In this document: one piece after another, positions 53,050-60,519 of the stretch
Layout of the letters: every line of letters begins with the position of its first letter
Position numbering within the stretch: the first letter of the stretch is position 1
Assembly (NCBI RefSeq): GCF_016892625.1
Contig: NZ_JAFEMW010000005.1
Location: 1 to 64,000, forward strand
Direction: 5' to 3'
Length of the DNA: 64,000 nt
DNA from: Brevibacterium sp. RIT 803
GTDB lineage: Bacteria; Actinomycetota; Actinomycetes; Actinomycetales; Brevibacteriaceae
Notes under the pieces: generated by a model
The model's input: the letters and a program-made list of their open reading frames with translations, nothing else
Told to the model about the DNA's origin: nothing
Databases searched by the model: none
Made by a program: the position numbers and the translations under genes

Positions 53050-53700
53050 GTGATCCGAGTCCTCCTCGTCGACGACCAGTCGATGGTCCGCACCGGCTTC
53101 CGCACGATCCTCGAGAGCGAGGACGGCATCGTGGTCGTCGGGGAGGCTGAAAACGGTCAGGTCGCGATCGACCGCGCGCTCGAGCTGGCGCCGGATGTGA
53201 TCTGCATGGACGTCCAGATGCCTGTCATGGACGGGCTCGAATCCACCGCGGAGATCGTGCGCCGAGGAGCGGCCGGCGCCGTCCTCATGCTCACCACCTT
53301 CGACCGCGACGACTTCCTGTTCCAGGCGCTGGCCGCTGGCGCCAGCGGATTCCTGCTCAAGACCGCCGAGGCGGAGCAGCTCATCGACGCGGTCACCGCG
53401 CTGGCGGGCGGCGATGGACTCCTGTCCCCCGAGGTGACCCGACGCGTCATCGAACGCTCCGTCCGCAGCCCTGTCGCCACCACCTCGGCGGCTCCCGAAC
53501 TGGAACTCCTCACCGACCGGGAACTCGAGGTCCTCCACCTCGTGGCCAAGGGGCTGAGCAATTCCGAAATCGCAGGAACGCTCTTCGTCGGCGAGGCCAC
53601 CGTCAAGACACATGTCTCCAACCTGCTGACCAAGCTCGACATCCGCGACCGCATCCACGTCGTCATCTTCGCCTACGAGAACGGACTCGTCGGGAACTGA
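53050..53700 (+). CDS. NarL/LuxR-type response regulator
   Basis: A 216-residue response regulator. The receiver domain has the phosphorylation site Asp54 (DVICMDVQMPVMDG) and the conserved Lys in FLLKTAEAEQL. The C-terminal LuxR-type helix-turn-helix reads TDRELEVLHLVAKGLSNSEI and VGEATVKTHVSNLL. The start is GTG, 3 bases after the kinase stop. The two together very likely control the ABC exporter genes that follow; two 14-bp direct repeats in the gap are candidate binding sites. Confidence 0.93.
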   Translation: MIRVLLVDDQSMVRTGFRTILESEDGIVVVGEAENGQVAIDRALELAPDVICMDVQMPVMDGLESTAEIVRRGAAGAVLMLTTFDRDDFLFQALAAGASGFLLKTAEAEQLIDAVTALAGGDGLLSPEVTRRVIERSVRSPVATTSAAPELELLTDRELEVLHLVAKGLSNSEIAGTLFVGEATVKTHVSNLLTKLDIRDRIHVVIFAYENGLVGN

Positions 53701-53709
53701 AAGTTCTCA

Positions 53710-53741
53710 TTCCCAGTGTCAGGCTTATTCCCAGTGTCAGA
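53710..53741. repeat. Two 14-bp direct repeats upstream of the ABC exporter
   Basis: ATTCCCAGTGTCAG occurs at 53710-53723 and 53728-53741, an 18-base period. They lie about 70-100 bases upstream of the TAGCGT box of the ABC ATPase gene and just after the response regulator stop. They are candidate binding sites of that regulator. Confidence 0.55.
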
Positions 53742-53760
53742 CCTCGGCCTCCCCCACACT

Positions 53761-53817
53761 GCCGATGCCGAAATAGCCCGAACGACGGATTCGCATCGGC
53801 GCAGCACCACATAGCGT
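53761..53817 (+). promoter_or_regulatory. Promoter region of the ABC exporter with inverted repeat
   Basis: GCCGATGC (53761-53768) and GCATCGGC (53793-53800) are perfect 8-bp arms 24 bases apart, the right one covering the expected -35 position. TAGCGT at 53812-53817 is followed by 6 bases and the ATG at 53824, the leaderless layout. Confidence 0.5.
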
Positions 53818-53823
53818 TGAACC

Positions 53824-54711
53824 ATGATCACCTTGGACTCGATTTCACGCAGCTTCGGCGACAAACAGGTTCTCCACGACCTGTCCTTCAGCATCGGCTC
53901 GGGCAGGATGACAGGATTCGTGGGCTCCAACGGATCCGGCAAGACGACGACCATGCGCATCATCCTCGGCGTACTCGCTGCCGACTCCGGTCGCATCACC
54001 GTCGACGGCGAAACCATCACCGCCGCACATCGCAGTGCGATCGGGTACATGCCCGAGGAACGGGGCCTCTACCCGAAGATGCCGATCATCGATCAGCTCA
54101 TCTACCTCGCCCGCTTCCACGGTCTCAGCCGCCATTCGGCCCGTCGTCGCGGATTAGAACTCCTCGAGCAGCTCGACCTGGGCGGCAGACCCAGCGACAA
54201 CCTCGAAGCCGTCAGCCTGGGCAACCAGCAGAAGGTCCAGATCGCTGCCGCGCTCATCCACCGCCCGCGTGCCCTCGTGCTCGACGAGCCCTTCTCCGGA
54301 CTCGACCCGGTCGCCGTCGAACGCACCCTCGAGGTCCTCAAGGATTTCGCCGACACCGGTGCACCCGTCCTCTTCTCCAGCCACCAGCTCGACCTGGTCG
54401 AACGCCTCGTCGACGACCTCGTCATCATCGACGGCGGCCGGCTTGTTGCGGGCGGCACCGCCGATGAGCTGCGGCGTCAGCGCAGCACACCTGAGTGGAT
54501 TCTGCAGACCGATTCGGACATGGGCTGGGTGCGCGAGATCCCCGACATCCGAGTCGTCGAATTCGACGGCAACTGGGTGCGCTTCGCCGCACCGAACGCC
54601 GATATCGCCGAGACGGTCCTGCACCAGGCCATCACCGTGTCCTCAGTGAAGTCATTCGCCCCGCACACCGTCGCCCTCAACCGACTCTTCCAGGAGGTCA
54701 CGCAGGCATGA
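53824..54711 (+). CDS. ABC transporter ATP-binding protein (NatA-like)
   Basis: A 295-residue ABC-2 ATPase. Walker A is GSNGSGKTT (about 34-42), the signature is the NatA-type SLGNQQKVQIAAALI, and Walker B is ALVLDEPFSGLDP. A C-terminal DUF4162-like region follows (GTADELRRQRSTPEWILQT). It partners the permease gene that overlaps its stop (ATGA). Relatives export sodium, drugs or antimicrobial peptides; the cargo is unknown. A two-component system lies just upstream, as is usual for stress-responsive exporters. Confidence 0.92.
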   Translation: MITLDSISRSFGDKQVLHDLSFSIGSGRMTGFVGSNGSGKTTTMRIILGVLAADSGRITVDGETITAAHRSAIGYMPEERGLYPKMPIIDQLIYLARFHGLSRHSARRRGLELLEQLDLGGRPSDNLEAVSLGNQQKVQIAAALIHRPRALVLDEPFSGLDPVAVERTLEVLKDFADTGAPVLFSSHQLDLVERLVDDLVIIDGGRLVAGGTADELRRQRSTPEWILQTDSDMGWVREIPDIRVVEFDGNWVRFAAPNADIAETVLHQAITVSSVKSFAPHTVALNRLFQEVTQA

Positions 54712-55892
54712 GCACCCAACAGGATTCGAACTCCGTCGACACGAGGCCTCCCGCTACGAACGCCCCCAGGAAATCCGGATTGGCGACGACAGCACAGACA
54801 CAGCGTGCCAGCTTCACCACCGCCATCGGTCTCGTCATCGAACGAGAGGTCATGGTCCGCCTGAAATCCAAGGCCTTCATGGTCTCGACGCTGCTGAGCA
54901 TCGTCCTCTTCGGGGCACTCGTGGCAGTCTCCGGGTCGCTGCCCACACTGTTCTCCTCCACGGACAAGGTGGCGGTCACCTCGGCGGGGGCGCAGGCTGT
55001 TGAGGGAATCGACGGAATCGAACTCGTCTCCGTCGACAGCACAGATGAGGCGAAGACCCTGGTGACGTCCGAAGAGGTCGCGGCCGCCGTCGTCGAAGAC
55101 CCTGCGTCCCCTGTCGGCGTCACCGTCATCGCCGAACGCTCCGCCCCCGAGTCGCTCACCGGCGCTCTCAGCCAAGTGCCCACCGTTGAACTCCTCGACC
55201 CGCACGCACCGGATCCCGGACTCACGTACCTGATCGGGCTGGGCCTCGGGCTCGTGTTCTTCATGTCGGCGGTGACCTTCGGGACAACCATCGCCTCCTC
55301 GGTGGTGGAGGAGAAGCAGTCACGGATTGTGGAGATCCTGCTCGCCTCCACCTCGGCGAAGGTGCTGATGTTCGGCAAGGTTCTCGCGTGTTCGATCCTC
55401 GCCTTCGCACAGATAGGCCTGACTGCACTCTCCGTCCTCATCGGGGCCGCCATCAGCGGAAACGACCTGGTGCTCGGCAAGGTCACGGAACCGATCGCCT
55501 GGTTCATCCCGCTCTTCATCGTCGGCTTCGTCATGATCGCCTCCCTCTACGCCGCGGCCGCTTCAATGGTCTCCCGGACTGAGGACCTGGGCTCGACGTC
55601 CAGCCCGATCATGATGCTCATCTTCCTGCCCTATATGGCCGTCATCCTCTTCTCATCCAACGAGACGGTGATGGCGGTGATGTCCTACATCCCCTTCTCC
55701 GCAGCGGTCGCGGTCCCGATGCGCGTCTTCCTCGGCACGATCGAATGGTGGGAGCCGCTGGTCTCCCTCCTCATCCTCGCGATCACCACGATCCTGGCTC
55801 TGCTGCTGGCGACCCGGATCTTCGAGCGTTCCATCCTCCAGTCGGGTCCGAAGGTGTCGTGGAGACAGGCCCTGACCAGGTCGAAGAAATAG
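54708..55892 (+). CDS. ABC-2 transporter permease (NatB-like)
   Basis: A 394-residue permease. A hydrophilic N-terminal 35 residues precede the first membrane helix (FMVSTLLSIVLFGALVAVSG). An external domain (about 75-165) comes next, then five more helices. The conserved VVEEKQSRIVEILLASTSA motif of ABC-2 permeases is present. The ATG at 54708 overlaps the ATPase stop; a longer frame to 54495 only reads through that gene. Together they form a two-gene exporter under the upstream two-component system. Confidence 0.9.
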   Translation: MSTQQDSNSVDTRPPATNAPRKSGLATTAQTQRASFTTAIGLVIEREVMVRLKSKAFMVSTLLSIVLFGALVAVSGSLPTLFSSTDKVAVTSAGAQAVEGIDGIELVSVDSTDEAKTLVTSEEVAAAVVEDPASPVGVTVIAERSAPESLTGALSQVPTVELLDPHAPDPGLTYLIGLGLGLVFFMSAVTFGTTIASSVVEEKQSRIVEILLASTSAKVLMFGKVLACSILAFAQIGLTALSVLIGAAISGNDLVLGKVTEPIAWFIPLFIVGFVMIASLYAAAASMVSRTEDLGSTSSPIMMLIFLPYMAVILFSSNETVMAVMSYIPFSAAVAVPMRVFLGTIEWWEPLVSLLILAITTILALLLATRIFERSILQSGPKVSWRQALTRSKK

Positions 55893-55971
55893 TTTCGGCA
55901 GGATCAGTGCTCGTCGGCACAGCAGACAGGCGGGAATGTCTCGCAGCGCCCGTCATGCGGCGTCAGCCGTA

Positions 55972-56706
55972 TCATTGCGTGCGCCGGCGCAGCGTCAGCG
56001 AACCGATGACGATCGCGCCGAGGATCCACCATCCGATGAAGAGGATGCGCAGCCAGATGTAGCTGGAATCCTCATCGCCGCTCGCGACTGCTGTGAGCGC
56101 GTCGATCGCGTGTGAGAGCGGCAGCCAATCGCCGATGGTCTCGAGCACCTCTGGCAGCTGATCACGGGGCAGGAAGATGCCTCCGAGGAGGATCTGGGGG
56201 AAAACGAGCGCCGGCATGAACTGCACAACCTGGAATTCGGTGCGGGCGAAGGCACTTGCGAGCAGTCCCAGCGACGTACCCAGCAGGGCATCAGCGATCG
56301 CGACAATGAAGAGCATCCATATGGACCCCTCGATCTCGAGACCGCACACCAGTGTGGCATAGGCGACGGCGACCGCAGTCTGGACCACAGCGAGGATCCC
56401 GAAGGCGAGTGTGTAGCCGAGGATGAAGTCACCGCGGCCCAAGGGCATCGACAGCAGTCGCTCGAGCGTGCCGCTGCGGCGTTCGCGCAGAGTGGAGATG
56501 CTCGTGACGAGGAACATCACGATGAAGGGAAAGAGCGCGAGCATCGCCGGGCCGATTGTCGCGAAGACCTTGGTCTCATCGAAGATCCAGGCCACGAGCC
56601 CGATGAGGAGGCTGGGTACGATGAGGAGCAGGGCAATGGTGCGCGGATCATTGCGGATCTGAAGCAGCACGCGTCCGGCCGTGGCCAGGGTTCGCACCGG
56701 AGTCAT
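55972..56706 (-). CDS. ABC-2 transporter permease (YadH/DrrB type)
   Basis: A 244-residue permease with six membrane helices. The family motif SISTLRERRSGTLERLLSMPLGRGDFILG and the FPQILLGGIFLPRDQLPEVL segment near the end are typical of DrrB/YadH exporters of drugs or polysaccharides. It overlaps its ATPase gene by 4 bases (ATGA). It converges on the NatB-like gene with about 80 bases between. Confidence 0.9.
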   Translation of the reverse strand: MTPVRTLATAGRVLLQIRNDPRTIALLLIVPSLLIGLVAWIFDETKVFATIGPAMLALFPFIVMFLVTSISTLRERRSGTLERLLSMPLGRGDFILGYTLAFGILAVVQTAVAVAYATLVCGLEIEGSIWMLFIVAIADALLGTSLGLLASAFARTEFQVVQFMPALVFPQILLGGIFLPRDQLPEVLETIGDWLPLSHAIDALTAVASGDEDSSYIWLRILFIGWWILGAIVIGSLTLRRRTQ

Positions 56707-57536
56707 TGTGGGCCCCTCTTCCGCTCGGCCCGGCTTTTTCCGACGGTGAGCAGATGTGTGGGAGACAGACGTCTTGATCGCCGGGCACCACGGTCACGGC
56801 GACCAATGAGCGAGGCGCCCGAACCCGAATCGTGGGTCTCGATGATCCGCAGAAACGCGTCTTCGGCCGTGTCCGCACCAGTGGTCGACAGAAGCTGTTC
56901 GGGGGTCGTATCCGCGATGAGATCGCCCTCACGCATGAGCAGGAGCCGATCGCAGCGAGTCGCCTCGTCCATCACGTGACTCGACACGAGGAGGGTCGTC
57001 CCATCCTCGGCGAGTCTGCGGAAGATGGCCCACAGATCCCCGCGCAGGACCGGGTCGAGGCCGACGGTCGGTTCATCGAGTACGAGCAGGTCCGGCGAGC
57101 CGAGCATCGCCGCCGCCAGCGAGACTCGGCTGGCCTGCCCACCGGACAGGGTCCTGGCCAAACGATCGGCCTGCCCGGACAGATCCGCGCGATCGATGAC
57201 TCTTTCGACATCCGAACGGGGAGCGCCCTGAACGCGAGCGAAGTAGCGGAGGTTCTGCCGCACGGACAGATCCTCATAGATGCTGGCCTGCTGGGTCATG
57301 TAACCGACTCTGTGCCGAAGCGATGCGCTCCCTGCGCTCTGACCGAAGACATTCACCGATCCGCCGGCCAGGACCTGTACCCCGACGACGGCCCGCATGA
57401 GAGTCGTCTTGCCGCTTCCGCTGGGTCCGAGCAGACCGACGATCGCGCCACCGGGCACTGTGAGGTTGAGGCAGTCGATGACCATCGTTGGGCCCCGAGA
57501 AATTCGCAGACCGCGGGTTTCGATCGCATTATTCAT
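56703..57536 (-). CDS. ABC transporter ATP-binding protein (DrrA-like)
   Basis: A 277-residue ATPase. Walker A is GLLGPSGSGKTTLM, the signature TLSGGQASRVSLAAAML and Walker B LLVLDEPTVGLDP. A basic C-terminal tail of about 40 residues (RRDRGARRSRRL) is not part of the ABC fold. The start is one of two adjacent ATGs (57539 or 57536), both inside an 18-bp perfect palindrome. A TetR gene lies upstream on the same strand and probably represses this exporter through that palindrome. Confidence 0.9.
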   Translation of the reverse strand: MNNAIETRGLRISRGPTMVIDCLNLTVPGGAIVGLLGPSGSGKTTLMRAVVGVQVLAGGSVNVFGQSAGSASLRHRVGYMTQQASIYEDLSVRQNLRYFARVQGAPRSDVERVIDRADLSGQADRLARTLSGGQASRVSLAAAMLGSPDLLVLDEPTVGLDPVLRGDLWAIFRRLAEDGTTLLVSSHVMDEATRCDRLLLMREGDLIADTTPEQLLSTTGADTAEDAFLRIIETHDSGSGASLIGRRDRGARRSRRLSPTHLLTVGKSRAERKRGPQ

Positions 57537-57548
57537 CATATGATGAAT
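57531..57548. promoter_or_regulatory. 18-bp perfect palindrome over the exporter start codon, candidate TetR operator
   Basis: ATTCATCATATGATGAAT is a perfect palindrome that contains both possible start codons of the ATPase gene. A TetR gene (57657-58292) lies 108 bases upstream. An operator over the start of a short-leader or leaderless message would give tight repression. Binding is inferred. Confidence 0.65.
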
Positions 57549-57656
57549 TAGACGCTTCCACGCCGCCCACGTCAAGGGCTCAACCCGAGCACTGATGGTC
57601 CCGGGTGAGACCGAGAAGGGGTGCTCGCTACGAGCCCTTGTCAGCCATCTACGTTG

Positions 57657-58292
57657 TCAGCACTCTGCCCGGAGCCCGTCGATATGACCCTGCACCGCGG
57701 GAACGACATGAGCGATGACCTCCTCGATCGGGCTGGAGGCCAGGGGTTCGGCCATGACGACATGCCTGAGGATGAGCACCCCGGCTATCTGAGAAAGCAC
57801 CATCGAGGCCCGCTGCTGCGCCGACGCGGCCTCAATCCCCACATCCTCGAGGCGCTGGGCAATCGCGGACATGAGTTCGCGCAGCAGGAACTGACGGACG
57901 AGTTTTCCGGCCGCCGATCCGTTGACGACCGAGCGCAGAATCGTCACACCCACGGGTTTGACCTTCGGGTCCTCCCACGCGAGCAGCACCGTGCGGGCGA
58001 TCGAAGCACCGAGTTCGGCAAGGGGCGCATCGAGGGCAGCAGCGATGATCTTGTCGGGCCGGACCGGGAGCTTGACGACGTCGGCGAACAGGGCCGCTTT
58101 CGTGTCGAAATAGTGGTGGACGAGCGCCGGATCGACTTCGGCGCGGCGGGCGATGCCGCGCATACTCGCCGTCTCATATCCCTTTTCGGAGAATTCGGCG
58201 GCGGCCGCCTCGGCGATCATCGTCCGGGTGTCCCCGCTCTGTCCCTTCCGTGGACGCCCCCTGCGACGGGGCGCGGATTCTGGCTCGACCAT
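57657..58292 (-). CDS. TetR-family regulator
   Basis: A 211-residue TetR regulator. A basic N-terminal RRRGRPRKG precedes the helix-turn-helix (YETASMRGIARRAEVDPALVHHYFDTKAAL). The C-terminal domain resembles regulators placed beside DrrAB-type exporters. TAAGCT lies 7 bases before the ATG, with GAGGAG between, so it may be leaderless or have a short leader. It is upstream of the ABC exporter pair on the same strand and is its likely repressor. Confidence 0.9.
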   Translation of the reverse strand: MVEPESAPRRRGRPRKGQSGDTRTMIAEAAAAEFSEKGYETASMRGIARRAEVDPALVHHYFDTKAALFADVVKLPVRPDKIIAAALDAPLAELGASIARTVLLAWEDPKVKPVGVTILRSVVNGSAAGKLVRQFLLRELMSAIAQRLEDVGIEAASAQQRASMVLSQIAGVLILRHVVMAEPLASSPIEEVIAHVVPAVQGHIDGLRAEC

Positions 58293-58432
58293 GCTCCTCA
58301 GCTTAGCGGGGAGGACTCACAGCCAGTCGGGCATAATGATGCCATTTGTCACCGATGCGCAACCCTTGCCAAGGGCTCTCTGACGCCCAACGAATCTTGC
58401 GCACACCCGAGACACGTGATTTCGTTATTGAC

Positions 58433-59014
58433 ATGAATCCGCAGGAGCTGTCTCTGCCGCTGACCACCGACCGACTGCGCCTCCGTGCGTATCGGGACTC
58501 CGACGCCGAGGCTCTGCTGCCCATCTACTCCCGCGAAGATGTCGCGCGGTTCCTTCTCTGCGAGCCGTGGACCGCCGAGGTGGCGCGGGCCGAGGTATCC
58601 AAGCGCATTCCGAGAACCGGCCTGGACACCGAGGCTCGCGCACTCGCATTGGTCATCGAAACCGCGGACGGGCTGGAGAGCATCGAAGGCTCGGTCGTCA
58701 TCGGCGACATCGCGATCTGGTTCGACGCAGAGTCATCGGAGAAGGCCGAGATCGGCTGGGTTCTCAACCCGGCGGCAGGCGGGCACGGATTCGCCACCGA
58801 GGCGGCCATCGCCATGCTCAACGCCGCCTTTGCCCACGACGGCCTCCATCGAATCATCGCTCAGATGGATGCCAGAAACAGTGCCTCGGCGAGGATGGCC
58901 TCGCGCATCGGCATGCGGCAGGAGGCTCACCTGCGGCAGGACTGGTGGTCAAAGGGCGAATGGAGCGACACGCTCATCTTCGGCATGCTGCGCAGCGACC
59001 GGCAGCGGGCATGA
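58433..59014 (+). CDS. GNAT-family N-acetyltransferase (RimJ/RimL-like)
   Basis: A 193-residue acetyltransferase. The opening LTTDRLRLRAYRDSDAEALL is typical of the RimJ/RimL group, and the acetyl-CoA site lies in IGWVLNPAAGGHGFATEAAI, followed by IIAQMDARNSASARMASRIG. Substrates may be protein N-termini or small amines. I chose the ATG at 58433; a longer frame to 58346 reads into the promoter region. No ribosome binding site is evident. It is divergent from the TetR gene by 140 bases. Confidence 0.88.
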   Translation: MNPQELSLPLTTDRLRLRAYRDSDAEALLPIYSREDVARFLLCEPWTAEVARAEVSKRIPRTGLDTEARALALVIETADGLESIEGSVVIGDIAIWFDAESSEKAEIGWVLNPAAGGHGFATEAAIAMLNAAFAHDGLHRIIAQMDARNSASARMASRIGMRQEAHLRQDWWSKGEWSDTLIFGMLRSDRQRA

Positions 59015-59202
59015 GGGTTCGCCCCCTCGATACTGGCCCACGTCATGTGACCCGTGTGACGAAAGGTCTGGGAAACAATCCGAAAACCCGGTCAAAGGTT
59101 CACGAAACGGGCCTCTGTGTGGTCGGAACCACCTCGGCGGTGGCCATAGCGTGGTAATAGCGGTATCAGCAATCGTCGCATCGAAAGGTCCTCAGGGTTC
59201 CC

Positions 59203-60471
59203 ATGTACAGGCAGTCGTCGAAATTGGCCAACGTCCTCTATGACATTCGGGGACCCGTCCTCGAAGAGGCCGAGGCGATGGAGGCCAAGGGCCACACCAT
59301 CCTCAAGCTCAACATCGGCAACCCCGCCCCCTTCGGATTCGAAGCCCCCGAGGCGATCGTCCATGACATGGTCAAGCAGCTTCCCGTTGCGCAGGGCTAT
59401 TCCGATTCGCGCGGAATCCTCTCCGGGCGCCGGGCCGTGGTCCAGTACTACGAGACCCGAGGCATCCACAATCTGGACACCTCCGAGGTGTTCCTGGGCA
59501 ACGGAGTCAGCGAACTCATCACCCTGTCCCTGCAGGCGCTGTGCAATCCCGGCGATGAGATCCTCGTTCCCAGCCCGGACTACCCCCTGTGGACGGCATC
59601 GGTTGCGCTCTCCGGCGGCACGCCCAAGCACTACCTGTGCGACGAAGCCACCGCCTGGCAGCCCGACCTCGACGACCTCGAATCGAAGATCACCGAGAAC
59701 ACCCGCGGCATCGTCGTCATCAACCCGAACAACCCCACCGGCGCCGTCTATTCGCGTGAGACCCTGAACAAGATCGTCGACATCGCACGTCGTCACGGCC
59801 TCATCATCTTCGCCGACGAGATCTACGAGAAGATCACCTACGACGATGTCGACATGGTCAATATGGCCACGCTCACCGGCGACGATGTGCTGTGCCTGAC
59901 CTACTCTGGCCTGTCGAAGGCCTACCGGATCGCCGGATACCGCGCTGGCTGGCTGGCCATCACCGGACCGCTGTCCGAGGCGAAGAGCTACCTCGAGGGG
60001 ATCAAGCTCCTGGCCAATATGCGCATGTGTGCGAACGTTCCCGCTCAGCACGCGATCCAGGCTGCCCTGGGCGGCAAGCAGTCAATCGATGACCTCGTCC
60101 TGCCGCAGGGTCGCCTGGGTGCACAGATGGACGTCGCCCACACGGGCCTGAACTCCATCGACGGCGTCTCTGCACATCGGGCCAGCGGTGCGCTCTACAT
60201 GTTCGCCAAACTCGATGTCGAGAAGTTCGGGATCACCGACGATGAACAGTTCGCCCTCGATCTGCTGCGCGAGCAGAAGATCCTCGTCTCCCACGGTTCG
60301 GCTTTCAATTGGTCACGACCGGACCATTTCCGGCTCGTCACCCTGCCCTCCGTCGAGGTGCTGGACGAATCGATCAACCGCCTCGGCGAGTTCCTCTCCG
60401 GGTATCAGCAGAAGGCGAGCAGCACCTGCGAACTGCCGACCGTCAAGGAGATGTCCCCCGCAGCGGGGTGA
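59203..60471 (+). CDS. PLP-dependent aminotransferase (alanine transaminase AlaA-like)
   Basis: A 422-residue class I/II aminotransferase resembling AlaA (glutamate-pyruvate transaminase). The N-terminal YRQSSKLANVLYDIRGPVLE and LNIGNPAPFGF are typical of that group. PLP contacts include NPNNPTGAVYS, the Asp/Tyr in FADEIYEKITYD, and the Schiff-base lysine in YSGLSKAYRIAGYRAGW. It stands alone; the 188-base upstream gap holds a small CCACC/GGTGG hairpin and no clear promoter. The regulator gene that follows is 48 bases downstream and has its own -10 box. Confidence 0.9.
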   Translation: MYRQSSKLANVLYDIRGPVLEEAEAMEAKGHTILKLNIGNPAPFGFEAPEAIVHDMVKQLPVAQGYSDSRGILSGRRAVVQYYETRGIHNLDTSEVFLGNGVSELITLSLQALCNPGDEILVPSPDYPLWTASVALSGGTPKHYLCDEATAWQPDLDDLESKITENTRGIVVINPNNPTGAVYSRETLNKIVDIARRHGLIIFADEIYEKITYDDVDMVNMATLTGDDVLCLTYSGLSKAYRIAGYRAGWLAITGPLSEAKSYLEGIKLLANMRMCANVPAQHAIQAALGGKQSIDDLVLPQGRLGAQMDVAHTGLNSIDGVSAHRASGALYMFAKLDVEKFGITDDEQFALDLLREQKILVSHGSAFNWSRPDHFRLVTLPSVEVLDESINRLGEFLSGYQQKASSTCELPTVKEMSPAAG

Positions 60472-60507
60472 AACCGCCGGGGCACGTGGTCTGGTGATCC
60501 GGGCTGA

Positions 60508-60513
60508 GATAAT
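60508..60513 (+). promoter_or_regulatory. Likely leaderless -10 box of the GAF-PucR regulator
   Basis: GATAAT is followed by 6 bases and the ATG at 60520. No ribosome binding site is visible. Confidence 0.45.
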
Positions 60514-60519
60514 GGCCCC

